Of a stretch of DNA of 64,000 bases, positions 29,424 through 39,770 are shown in pieces; positions within the stretch are counted from its first letter, which is position 1; every line of letters begins with the position of its first letter. The translations under genes were made by a program, and so were the position numbers. Under the pieces are notes generated by a model. It was not told the DNA's origin. It ran no database searches and worked only from the letters and a program-made list of their open reading frames with translations. The stretch lies in NCBI GenBank assembly GCA_964035575.1, contig OZ037860.1, positions 1,016,689 through 1,080,688 of the forward strand, written 5' to 3'. Source of the stretch: Rhynchopus sp. YZ270_cl-10 (taxonomy: Eukaryota; Euglenozoa; Diplonemea; Diplonemida; Diplonemidae).

Positions 29424-30055
29424 CAGGGCTCTCGGAGATCACCCCCAAAACCCAAAAAGGGGGGTGATTTGGGGTCAAAAAAATTTCCCCACACTATGTG
29501 CAAAGGGTGGGACGTGGGAAAGAAACAGTGGTCATGGCACCCGAAAGGTTCCGGGCGAAGCCACGGTACGCAACATTTCTATAAAATGTTGACATAAAAT
29601 GGCACTGTCGTTGGTAATTATCGTCAGTTTGCATGAATTTTACTTCCATATTTTGCTAAACGAAAGTTTCTGGCGAAGCCACGGTACGCAACATTTCAAA
29701 AAAATGCGCTTAAAATTGCACATTATTACAGCCAAACTATGTCAAAGGGAAGGATGGTTGTAAGCTTGCGCCGCAGGCGCACGGTACGCTACTTTTTCTT
29801 TCGCCATGCTGCATGCTTCCTTTTTCCTTCGGCGCTTGACCAATTGAGTCGCGTTCTGGCTGTGACGGTCACTTTGTTCACTGCTGTGTGAACAACGTAG
29901 CTCTAGTAGAAAGACCCCCCCAAAAAAAAATCCGGATTTCCAAACTTTTTTTTTTTTTTTGGGGGGTGATTTTCCAAAAAAATCACCCCCCCCAAAATCC
30001 GTTATTTTTTTTTTTTGGGGATTTTTGGGCAAAATCACCCCCCCCGAGAGCCTTG
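29424..30055. mobile_element. hAT-like non-autonomous DNA transposon, 632 bp
   Basis: Left end CAGGGCTCTCGG and right end CCGAGAGCCTTG are inverted repeats with one mismatch, followed inward by CACCCCC and GGGGTGAT-type runs. The 8-bp word TGCAATGT flanks both sides (29416-29423 and 30056-30063), a clear target duplication. Inside are three related words, GAAGCCACGGTACGCAACATTT twice (differing slightly around it) and GCGCCGCAGGCGCACGGTACG, resembling the ACCGTACC/GCGGCGCC words of the element at 9,628. No transposase is encoded. It sits between the cyclase leader and the SAM gene stop. Confidence 0.85.
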
Positions 30056-30075
30056 TGCAATGTATACAAAATCCT

Positions 30076-30774
30076 CTAGGCCCCTGGGACTTCAACCGTA
30101 ATGCGTTCCCCTCTGAGGATTAGGCTTGCTGTTGTCCGGTCAGAGACGGAGCTGTCATGGAGGATCGGGGAGGCGAAGGGCATTGGGGGGAGGCTGGTTG
30201 TACTGCGTGGGGAGAGCATATGGGGGTGGGTGGCTGCGGTGGAGACGGATTTCTTTGGGGTTGAGAGCCCACCTGGCGATGCTGCGAAGCGAACCTCAAA
30301 GGACGACCTCCCTGCAGACGGCTGTGGGATTAGATGAGGTGGAGGGTGCGTCTCCGACACAGGGGGGGCGACACGACGTGCATGCCGCCAACGCTCTGCA
30401 TCTTCACATAATGCTTCAACATTACCCCTCTCCCGCCCTATACACGCCACATCTATGCGCGGCACCCCTACCGACTGAGAGGTTGGCCCCACATCTCGCG
30501 GTGACTGCACCCCCGTATCCTTCCCCAAAGCGCGAGAAATACGTCGTCGTATCCCCAACTCCATCACCCCAATCTCTTCTTTCAAATCCCGTTCATCTAA
30601 TGTGACCAAAACCGCGCCATCGATATGATGCTGTCGGAACAGATCTACATACCGTCCAGCACCGTCAATAGACGCAAGCCATGTACAGACACCCTCAACA
30701 CCAAGTGCTTCCAACCCCTGCAACGAAAACGGCGGCGTCGAAACCTCCTGAAATGTCACCCGAGGTTTCGTCAT
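30076..30774 (-). CDS. SAM-domain protein, 232 aa
   Basis: ATG at 30774-30772. Residues 23-85 form a sterile alpha motif: ALGVEGVCTWLASIDGAGRY, VDLFRQHHIDGAVLVTLDER, DLKEEIGVMELGIRRRISRAL, with the typical DLKE-GI pattern before the last helix. SAM domains mediate protein or RNA binding and polymerise in signalling scaffolds. The remaining 145 residues are Pro/Ser/Thr-rich and probably disordered. The gene stop lies only 21 bp from the hAT-like element. A hairpin motif copy lies 20-58 nt upstream of the ATG. Confidence 0.8.
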   Translation of the reverse strand: MTKPRVTFQEVSTPPFSLQGLEALGVEGVCTWLASIDGAGRYVDLFRQHHIDGAVLVTLDERDLKEEIGVMELGIRRRISRALGKDTGVQSPRDVGPTSQSVGVPRIDVACIGRERGNVEALCEDAERWRHARRVAPPVSETHPPPHLIPQPSAGRSSFEVRFAASPGGLSTPKKSVSTAATHPHMLSPRSTTSLPPMPFASPILHDSSVSDRTTASLILRGERITVEVPGA

Positions 30775-30793
30775 TTATCGGATGTGTATCAAA

Positions 30794-30832
30794 TTGTTTC
30801 ATATACTAACTATTCTACTGAATAGAAGGTAC
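30794..30832 (-). promoter_or_regulatory. Hairpin motif upstream of start codon, copy 3
   Basis: Plus-strand TTGTTTCATATAC, TAAC, then the hairpin CTATTC-TACT-GAATAG and AAGGTAC, 20 nt before the SAM gene ATG. The flanks TTGTTTCATATAC and AAGGTAC are identical to copy 1 while the stem differs. Confidence 0.45.
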
Positions 30833-31548
30833 GTGTATCAAAGAAACATCCCGCTAAATGCTCTGGGGGGAAAAAAATGGCAGTCTTTTTTTGAGTAGTA
30901 AAAATGTGGGGGGTGATAAAGGGAGGGTGGTGTCGTATTGAGAAGAAAAAAAAAAAGGGCAATTAATACAGGGAATTTTGCGGGCAGTTTTTTCGCCTGC
31001 CCCCATCCCCCATCTTCGAAGCCAGCCCCTTCAGTTCGTCCATCTGTACCTTTATGGAGAGAACCGTCCAGGTATAGCAGAGCTTTTGAAGGGTGTGGAG
31101 AGGGGAAAGGGGGGCAAAAAAAAAAAAAATGTTAGAAATGCAGGCCCCATGGCCCAGACAGAAAAGCCAGCACAACAAGAAACCCTGTTTTGATTCACAT
31201 CAGCTGCAAAACAACACTGTCAGACCAAATTCTCATAAATATCATGAGAAAAAAAAGCGCAATGAAAGGGTGGAGAAGGGATAAGAGCGAGAGAGAGAGG
31301 GGTGTGGAGGAAGAACGAACTTCTCGGAAAGCCCCTACTCACCTACACATCAAAACCCTATAAAGCCCGTTCCTGCAAGTCAACAAAAAAAATATGCCAT
31401 CTCAAACTGAGACGTCGAAGAAAAGAAAAAAAGCAGCTAGCATGTGGTAGTTAGTTAGCCCAATGGCGGCAACAAAAATGTTGCTTTGTTTTAAAAAAAA
31501 CATCCCCCTTTACCCAAAAGACACACAACACTCTGTCCTTCGTATCCT
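30833..31548. other. Spacer, possible small multi-exon gene on minus strand
   Basis: Two stretches have splice-like borders on the minus strand: an exon-like piece near 31,345-31,376 between a CAG acceptor and GTGAGT (encoding NGLYRVLMC), and one near 30,963-31,092 encoding WTVLSIKVQMDELKGLASKM to a stop. Joined they would give a very small protein of no recognised family. The rest is A/T-rich. Confidence 0.2.
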
Positions 31549-33084
31549 TTACATGCATACGGTGTGCAGTCTATCATCTATGCTAGCCCAGATAACGGGG
31601 TGTCGTTTGTGGATCTGAAAGGTGACCAAGGAGGAGAGCAGTGAGGCCTCGCCTGCCATGGGGATGCTTGCAACTGCATTGAGGAGGACACTGCCGCCAT
31701 GACCGCCCATGCTCGGTGCGGCAGCGGTGCTGCAGCTCAAATTAAACACTTTCAAATCCGCACCATTGTTTGCAAGACAATAAGGCTGGCTCCATCCAGA
31801 AGGAATATGCACAAGACTCTGCGGTCTATGCACAGCACTCCTCCCCGCAATAAAGGTCTTCAACACATCCCCACGCCGCACATCCCACATCTTAAGGCTC
31901 GTGTCCGCACATCGAGACACAATGTTCCCCTCACTCCACTTCAAGGAAGACACATAAGAGCCCGCAGCAAACTTCATCCCACCCCCACGCAAATCCTTCA
32001 AAAAAAAGTGCCCCTCCCGCGTCCCGTGTACGAACAGTTCGTCATGAAAGGGAACTGCGCATATTGCAGTGCAGTCGCGGTTTTTCCCAAGATGCACATT
32101 CCCGCAGGTCTTCATCCGGTTCAGATCAATCACAGAGACGCCCCCAGAACACCCAACGGCAGCCTTGGAAGTATTCCGCAGCAGATCAGCGCAAAACACA
32201 CTTTTCTTAGGCAGACGTACAGAACTGCCCTCCCCACACGCCTCCCCTGCCCGCAACGGAAGGGGACCAACGTGCACCTCCCCCCCACCCCTCCCAGTAA
32301 ACACTGTGCAGACATTAACCGCCCTGCAGTCATGCGACACAGGGTACAGACCTACTACGTGACTGTCTGCCCTTTGGAGGGGTCGGTCCCCGCCGCTTTG
32401 AAGGAACTCTTGTGAGAGAAGCGACGGGTTGCCGACACAGGGGAGCTGGCAGGCTTTGAGGAGTGCGGCAGACTCTTGTACACGAGTGCACCACAAGCGG
32501 CCGGGGTTCTTGGCGCCAAAGAGGTGTTGCACACCGTTGATGCAGATGGAGTTGATGTGTGTTGCGAGGATCGAAAAGTCGCAGAAGTGTGAGACCCGTC
32601 TCTGGTGCTGTGTGCGCTGCTGCAGAGCAAGCGGGTTGTCGCAGGGTGATGTAGGCGGTGTGACGAGACAGACGTTCATACGTGGACTCAGCTTCGTTGC
32701 ACCGCACACCCGCCGCTTCACACACCAATCAGCAATACTGTGAGACAGCGAGGACACGACACAGCGACCCTTCTTTTGCTGTGAACCTCGGCAGCCGCCT
32801 TGAAGCTTCCTATTATGAAGCAAGAGTGCAATGCTTTGCAGCGGGGAGGCTGTGGTCTGTGTCTCCAGTGGAGAGACCTCAGAGGGCGCAGCCTGAGTCT
32901 CATGCACCATAGGGACGAGGGAGTACTCGCCATAGTTGTTGAGCTCTTCGTACAACACCTCACACCCACTGCTGTCAACAAGAACCCTGTCCTTCATCAT
33001 GCTTTTGTATGCAAAGTTGTCCCCACGCACCACCTTCACGGAATACATCCGATTTGTCTCAGAGTCCGTAATGAACCCCTGCAT
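31549..33084 (-). CDS. WD40-repeat protein, DCAF4-like
   Basis: The ATG at 33084-33082 gives 511 residues; an upstream TTG 18 codons earlier was rejected. The N-terminus MQGFITDSETNRMYSV resembles the GFYYD...NRYF opening of DCAF4/WDR21 proteins, which bring substrates to DDB1-CUL4 ubiquitin ligases. One clear WD40 blade ends in SLKMWDVRRGDVLKTF (about 375-411), with weaker blades before (FLKDLRGGG) and after (LKVFNLS). The middle has a Cys/Ser-rich, poorly ordered segment (100-240). Two acceptor-like AGs (CACCACAG and CTATTTTAG) lie within 30 nt of the ATG. The DCAF4 assignment is tentative; the WD40 call is firmer. Confidence 0.6.
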   Translation of the reverse strand: MQGFITDSETNRMYSVKVVRGDNFAYKSMMKDRVLVDSSGCEVLYEELNNYGEYSLVPMVHETQAAPSEVSPLETQTTASPLQSIALLLHNRKLQGGCRGSQQKKGRCVVSSLSHSIADWCVKRRVCGATKLSPRMNVCLVTPPTSPCDNPLALQQRTQHQRRVSHFCDFSILATHINSICINGVQHLFGAKNPGRLWCTRVQESAALLKACQLPCVGNPSLLSQEFLQSGGDRPLQRADSHVVGLYPVSHDCRAVNVCTVFTGRGGGEVHVGPLPLRAGEACGEGSSVRLPKKSVFCADLLRNTSKAAVGCSGGVSVIDLNRMKTCGNVHLGKNRDCTAICAVPFHDELFVHGTREGHFFLKDLRGGGMKFAAGSYVSSLKWSEGNIVSRCADTSLKMWDVRRGDVLKTFIAGRSAVHRPQSLVHIPSGWSQPYCLANNGADLKVFNLSCSTAAAPSMGGHGGSVLLNAVASIPMAGEASLLSSLVTFQIHKRHPVIWASIDDRLHTVCM

Positions 33085-34245
33085 TGTGTCTAATCTAAAA
33101 TAGTGTACTCTGTGGTGTGATGTAATGCCTCGAGTCAATAAAGGGGAAGGGCGAATTTAAGGGGGGAAAGAGCGAAAAGGAGGTTCTTTATGCGGCGGTA
33201 CGGGTTTTCCACAAAAGGGGAAAAAGAGAGAAGAAGAAAAACGCGCCGAAACGAATGTCATTTGACAAAATAAAAAAAAGACAACTCCAACAAACCACAA
33301 ACAAACAAGTCATTGTTGGACTTGCTACCCCCATTCTGCTGGGGGTAAATTTCTACAAAAAAACCGGTGCTACGATGGAAAGGAGGAAAAAAAAACATTT
33401 TATTTTACTTTACTTTTTTAAATAAACACATGACCTGTCCAATACAGGTTCTGTACACAGGATCCCCTGAAAAACATGGTGAGGAGATGGAACTACAAAC
33501 TCTTTGTTTATGAATTAAATTCTTCAATTTGAATTAAAAGTCCATATCACTTTTTGGAGTGATTTGTAACTCACCCAAAAACAAAAAAATGGCACGTGGT
33601 GGCTGAAGGCTGTCAATTTCAAGGAGAACAATTTCTCAAAATGAAAACTGAACCCTCAAAAAATATGTTCATCCAACTGAATCATATTTTCTCTGTATGG
33701 CGTGATACGAGTCACAAGGAAATGACGTTTTTTTTTTTTCAACTGATCTAGATATTGGCATTTGGTTACCAATTTCTAACCACACTCCATGTAAAGAAAA
33801 GTAACAGGGGGAAAAGGTCACGGATCGATGACAGTCCTCAAGGGACGCTCGCATCTTCAAAGCAAAGCTAATATTTCTAAATACCCCAACCCCCTATCCC
33901 ACCCACCCACCCACCCCATCCAATCGCCCACCTACCCCTCCCCGACGCGCCCATCAAAAGGAACGGAGGAAAAAAAAAAACTGTTTATGTGGAACCCTGG
34001 TGAGCTGCCCGGAGAAGCCCATAAAAACAGTGAAAATCTATGTGGGTTCTTTCCCCGACACCACTTCAAACCTGACTGTTCTGAGAAACGTTGTGAGTAC
34101 CCTCTGTTTCCTGTTTACGTTGCTTCAAACCCTCCGTTTTGGGTGGAGTTCGGGTCAATCTGTGATAGCAAATTATAATTGTGGTACAACACATTGGCTG
34201 TGATGGAGAATGACGCATGATAACGCAAAGTAAAAAAAGAAAGTT
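33085..34245. other. Intergenic, no firm gene
   Basis: A/T-rich spacer with a (CCCA)n run near 33,896-33,925. On the plus strand 34,010-34,090 reads like an exon (KPIKTVKIYVGSFPDTTSNL) ending at a GTGAGT donor-like site, but no partner exon was found. Confidence 0.35.
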
Positions 34246-37200
34246 TTATAAGATGACTCTAAACCTCTCGTGCTTAGTCACCATGTAGCTTGCAATACGA
34301 AGCCCTTCGTGAAAGTGTGCAATATGATTTGTTGTTTGATTTTGTATATAAAAAAAGAGGCCGCTGCCACCTTTGACAAAAGGTGGATAACAAAGGGGCA
34401 CTACCTTGTATATTTTCTTCCTTGAATATGCCCTGAAATGGAGCAAAACTCATCGAAATAGGTGTTAGTGGTCGTTTCAAAAATGCATATTTCCATACCA
34501 AATCCTTTGGTCCTTCTGGGAACTCATACGGGAAGCACTGCGCCGTGTTGCATGTGAAAGTCGTCCTGGACTGGGTCCGGAGTGACGCAATGAAGAACAG
34601 TTGTGCTTTCTTTGTACCCTTCGCATGCTTCACCCCAACGTTGAAGAGCTTGGGAGAAACATACGACGATGCACCCGTCTGTTGTAAATAGACGTAATAG
34701 GAGTTTAAAGAAAGAATAAAAGCATAAAAGCATAAAATAGTGGAGCCGCCGTTTGATAAAATTGAAATTAACTGATGGTATGGGCATACCTGTTCGAGGC
34801 CACCCCTCATGGGGAACGACGGAAACCGCCAACCAATGCACTGCACAAAATAGGCAGCCTCGTGCAAGGTATTATACACAGTGGCTGCGTTGTACTGTGG
34901 GGGGAGCGGAAAGGATGTTGAAAAAAACGTTGTAAAGTTGCTGTTTGTTTGCTTTTCAAAAAAAAAACAAATTCATATAAACCCCCCCCCACGAATATTA
35001 TTTACCTCCACTTATTATTTACTTCACGGGTATTATTTACTCTCCCACTTATTATTTACTAATTTCTAACGTAAAAAACAGTTTTAATAAATTAAACCCG
35101 TTTATTATTTACTCTCCCGTTTATTATTTACTCCCAATTTAGTAAATAATATCCGGAGGGGGGGTTTACTTTCAAAAAAAACCTTTGGTACTCACCCTCA
35201 TCACTTTTGCACCGTTGGAGTAGCATGGCCACACTTCTTGTTCTGTTAAGAGTGAGCCCGGGACCATATCCCGGATAATGCCGTTTGGACGAGTCTGTAC
35301 GTACAGCCTGGACGTGTTTCAATAGATAAAGTGTAGAGTGTATTATGATGGATAAGGTTCTTCACCCTCCCCAGCCTCGTGACATGAATGTATGGAAAAA
35401 AGAGGATGTTTGTCATGAACATACAACAACACGCGTAACGTTCAAGAATTTGCCGTCGTGTCGTACAGGCAAAACATTCACGAAATCGCCGTTCAAGTGC
35501 CGCACATAGTGGATAACGCTTGTCACCTGGTTCAGCAAAGCAAGGTTGTGCAAAGCCACCACACCAGACGGACCTGCACCAAACACCGCAACAACAATGC
35601 CTCTTCCAGGGGCCTCTCCAAGCTTCTTTTCGTGCCCCTCAATAAATTTACGCATCAACCCTGGGTTCAGAGAAGTCGTAAATGGGATCTCAGGTGGCGT
35701 CTCTTTGGTGAACGTTTCGTGGTGGTGGTCCGCTCCAATGGCCACAACAACACCCTGCGTGACCCATATTGGGTCACCGCCATCAACACGGAGTGACCAG
35801 AGGAAGTCCGTTGTATTCGTCCCTGTCACATTCCTATTTGGGTCAGCCTCAAAGAAGACCTTGTGCATGTCGGTCACTCGCCCTGTGATGGAGGTCAGTG
35901 CAGAGCGGATCACACGGGTCGCCTTCAAGAGAGGTTCTGAAAGAAACCCTAACCTGCAGTGTCGTTTGTTAGACTCATATGTCAGTAGCGGGTTGCGAGA
36001 ATCCCCGTAGTCCAGCGTAGAGTAGTAAGTGTAGTCGTTCATGTACGAGATGAAGTCCTGGCAGGGGTTCATGGACTGCACATCATGGTATCCTTCCAGC
36101 CGTCCCACCGAAAACCCACGCTCATCGATCCACAGCAACGAGTCCTCGCGACCTCTGTTGGAATCAAGTACACGACCAAGACCGTTCATCCCAGACGGGC
36201 CTGCACCGATGACCGCCCATTTGTACTTCAGGATTTCCTTCATTTTGATAACAAGAGAAGGGAAGGGGTGGATGACAGGTCCCGTGTATGCGATGTAGGT
36301 GCACGACTGATCTGAGGGCGCCAAACACTTTCCCGTCACATTCGCACCTGGGGAGACAATTATGCTTGCAGGAAGAGTGAGGCGGAGCACACGGTGCGAA
36401 TCGGGGTATGCATGATTTTCAAGCCGCTCCTGTTCTAAAGAAGACGGCTTTGCAGTGACTTGCCCTGCCAGCGGTGGGGCCTTCTCTGTGTTCGTCCATT
36501 TAGGGTAGAAATTCTCTGTGACGGCGCGCTTCCCGAGTGTGATCTCCGCTTGCTCGGGGGAAATCTTCTTAACCACATCAGGGCTGTCGGCAAGAGGCTC
36601 GCCATACACTTCCTCGATCATTGCCTTGACTCGTACCTCCACCTCAGAACTGTCCTCTATAAAAAACGCTCCTGCCTGCAAAACAATAGCAAGGGTGAAG
36701 CCACCTTTGAGGAATGTCGAATACTCCACGACGGGGTGCTTGTTGAATGAGACCGCAGGCTCGTCTTCGTTGAAGTGAACGTGAACGTCAGCATATGCAG
36801 TTACAACATCTTCGATAGCGATATTGTCGACGACAGCAGCGGACCCCACAATAGATGCTTTTGAGTCGGGCGCAAGATTGATCATTCTTGAGGGAATGGG
36901 TGAGAACTTCACAATCGTTCTGCCGTTCATGTTGCGCGCGATTGCTCGTGGTGCCAGAAGGAAGTTGACTGTGTGTGCATCCCATCCCTTCATGATAGAG
37001 TCGCTCTGTTCTGCGTCCGCAACACCAAATGTCAGTTGAATGAGATCCCTCAATTCAGTTTGGAATGTAGAGAAGTCTTCCCAGTTCCACACGGCATCGT
37101 GGCTCAGAACCAACTGACCGAACCTCCCTCCGTCAGCGAGTACGCCATCGTGAAGCCCTTCCAGCAAGTCGCCTGCAAGCTTCACTGTGATGTGGTGCTC

Positions 37201-38286
37201 ATCGTCCAGAGAGAGCTCGACAGCCTGTACGGGTGTATTGAAGAAGAGTGATGTCATGTTTTCCAGTCGAGTCGAAGTGGTGCCGAATTTGCTTTCCATG
37301 AAAGTTTTGTTTTTCAGGTCCATGCCTTTGATGCAATCATTTGGAAGCTTGAAGTCTGCCAGGAACGGAGCAATTTGCGAGGTCTCTCTCCTTGGGCGCA
37401 ATGTTATCATCATCATCGGTCCAAACGGCTTGTACTTGGTGAACCTGGCTTGGGTGTACGACAAATGCCAGACATCCATGTTGGGGAACGTTGCAGGCCC
37501 AAACGCTTTTGCAAGAGATGCATTAAGCTGCGTGTCACAGGCATTTGTGCGTTGTGCGGTTCGCAGCTTGTGCATCTCAATGTAGGGGTCGTAATCAGGC
37601 GGTGATGACGCAAAGGTAAGACAGTTCTGCACTTTTGAAGATAGGCCCACATACAAAACAGCGGTACCCGCAGCAAGATCAAGCACTGTCGCGTTGCCGC
37701 CGTGGGAGGACTCCAGAACAGTGAACACAAACGGGTCAGGCGTGTCATCCAGGGTTTCGGCAAGCTTGAGGCAGGCTTCTGTGGGGACAACAAGATTGCT
37801 TGGTGGTGCCTTAGTGGGAATCGGCGTGGGCATATTCATAGCGCCAACCTTCGCTTTCATGGCCTGAAGCATTTGAATCTGCTCTTGTAGCTCCATGTGT
37901 ACGGCAGCGTTGCGGGACTCTTGGCTGGCTCTCTCAGTCTTTGCGTCGTCAAGAGATTTGCTGTACATATTTAGTTCTGTACGCAATGAGTTAATTCGAG
38001 CATTAAGGCTGTTCGTTTCTTCCACAAACTTGACCTCCTTCTCCTTAGCGGATGTCACAGTCGACTCCAAAGTCGCTTTCAGGGCTAGGTATTTGTGAGA
38101 GAGCTCCTTTAACTCATCGCGGGAATCTCGCAGAATCTTCTTATCAGGGACTTCATCGTTACTTTTAGTAACGAAGGTCATTGTGTACATGAGGGGTACG
38201 TACATAATCAACACAACTGCAACGGCGCCAAAACACAGAGACCGTCGCCATCCCGACGACCCACGTGAAAAAGGTGACATGGGCAT
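34246..38286 (-). CDS. Membrane-anchored FAD/NAD(P)-binding oxidoreductase, five exons
   Basis: Exons 38286-35425, 35294-35196, 34894-34790, 34678-34405 and 34370-34246 join in frame to give 1,154 residues. One membrane span (about 18-38) makes a type II anchor. A coiled coil follows (45-140), then a 500-residue region with many NxT/S sites and a VLDLAAGTAVLYVG segment of methyltransferase-like look but uncertain identity. From about 688 comes a flavoprotein domain: VIGAGPSG at 692-699, VVVAIGADHHHE, and a second dinucleotide fold VFGAGPSGV near 902-909, as in flavin monooxygenase-type and thioredoxin-reductase-type enzymes. Glycosylation sites and topology suggest a luminal catalytic part. 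A CAG acceptor lies at 38308-38306. The last 34-nt intron is the least certain join. Confidence 0.75.
34371..34404 (-). other. Candidate 34-nt intron
   Basis: GTAGTGCC...GTCAAAG between codons reading IQG and GSGLFFYIQN. Splicing gives a C-terminus HEGLRIASYMVTKHERF with good protein character; reading through gives a Ser/Arg-rich tail ending at 34274. Confidence 0.4.
34895..35195 (-). other. Intron with repeated TTATTATTTACT words
   Basis: The third-exon acceptor (CCCCCCACAG) and second-exon donor (AGG/GTGAGTACC) bound this 301-nt intron. Between 35,000 and 35,150 the plus strand carries about six spaced copies of (T)TATTATTTACT, plus an inverted AGTAAATAATA. Confidence 0.65.
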
Positions 38287-38470
38287 CTACAGCCCCTCCC
38301 CCTCGCTGTGGGTGTTTGATGTGTTCTGAGGATGTAAGGGAGATGGAGGGAAATTTTTTAGTGTAAGAAAAGTATCAAAGGAGGGGCGTATTGTAGTGAT
38401 AGGTGGGGCCTAAAAGAGGGTCCCCTTAAAGTCTATTTTTCTTATCAAACCACCCAAGGCATATTACATT
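38287..38470. other. Left edge of the divergent strand-switch region
   Basis: Leader of the oxidoreductase gene followed by unique sequence with no gene. Satellite-type sequence starts with the palindrome at about 38,472. Confidence 0.6.
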
Positions 38471-38471
38471 T

Positions 38472-39770
38472 CCTTAACACTCGGTGTTAAGGTCTTTAAG
38501 GTTGCTTCACCACCCCACCCACCCACCCTAAGGCACCCCCCCCCCCAGGGTGGGTTTCGGCCATTTTTTTTCAGGTCCCTAAACGTCCAAAGAGGTCAAA
38601 AAAGTGGATTCTTGGGAAGATAGGAGGTTTTTAGGAGACTTTCTCTGAAGCAAAGACCTCCAAACCCTGACAGACCCTGAAACCAGGGTGTCGCGAGTAC
38701 CCCTTTTTTACACGTGTTTCTTAAGGCTTCTACAGGGTTCTACAGGCAAAACAGCCGTTTTGGCCAAAAACCCGGTTTTTCAGGCAGGCAACCGGGTTTG
38801 CGGCTTGGGAAACGTGCCAGAGCGGTGTGAGAACCATGCGTGGGGGTTTGTAACCACTCGTTGCGTTGGTTGCGTTGCCTTCGCTACGTTGCGTACACAT
38901 AGCTACGAGCACACCGGTTACGTTGTGTTGCATACGTTGCGTTCGTTGTGTAGAGATGGTTACGTACAGAGCGCAACGTACGGAGCGGTTGCGTTGCGTT
39001 GGTTGTGTTCGGTTGGTTACGTTCGTTGCGTTCCGATCGTTACGTACACATCGGTTGCGTTGCGTTGCATGCGTTGCGTTCGTTGTGTAGAGATCGATAT
39101 GTACAGATCGCAACGTACGCATAGGTTGCGTTGTGTTGCACGCGTTGCATACAGAACGCAACGTACACACAGGTTGCGTTGCATCCGTTGCGTTGGTTGT
39201 GTTGCATGCGTTGCGTTCGTTGTGTAGAGATGGTTACGTACAGAGCGCAACGTACGGAGCGGTTGCGTTGCGTTGGTTGTGTTCGGTTGGTTACGTTCGT
39301 TGCGTTCCGATCGTTACGTACACATCGGTTGCGTTGCGTTGCATGCGTTGCGTTCGTTGTGTAGAGATCGATATGTACAGATCGCAACGTACGCATAGGT
39401 TGCGTTGTGTTGCACGCGTTGCATACAGAACGCAACGTACACACAGGTTGCGTTGCATCCGTTGCGTTGGTTGTGTTCGTTTCGTTACGTTCGTTGCGTT
39501 CTGATCGTTACGTACACATCGGTTGCGTTGCGTTGCATGCGTTGTGTTCGTTATGTTGAGATCGATATATACAGATCGCAACGTACGCATAGGTTGCGTT
39601 GGTTGTGTTGCATCCGTTACGTTGCGTTCGTTGCGTTCTGATCGTTACGTACACATAGGTTGCGTTGCGTTGCATGCTTTGGTTGCATACGGATCGTAAC
39701 GTATAGAGCGGATCCGTTTCATTGTGTTCGGTTGCGTTTATCAACCACACCAGCCAGGAGTGTTAAGGAT
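38472..39770. repeat. Satellite block: tail module plus GTTGCGTT-word block
   Basis: Begins with the palindrome CCTTAACAC-TCG-GTGTTAAGG. It continues through an inverted copy of the module that recurs throughout the region (GGTTTCGGCCATTTTT..., CTCCAAACCCTGACAGACCC, GGGGTACTCGCG) and then 900 bp built from a few words (GTTGCGTT, TACGTACAGA, CATCGGTTGC, GTTACGTACA). A segment of about 270 bp is tandemly repeated (38,950 and 39,225). Open frames here exist only because stop codons are rare in these words. Confidence 0.9.

Noticed and set aside
30963-31178. 71-residue minus-strand frame as a complete gene
   Set aside because: Its first half is translated poly-T and pyrimidine tract. Only the last 30 residues look protein-like, so at most it is a terminal exon.
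33828-34203. Plus-strand exon-like sequence with a GTGAGT donor
   Set aside because: No acceptor-matched partner exon or start codon could be found nearby and it opposes the cluster direction; left as unproven.
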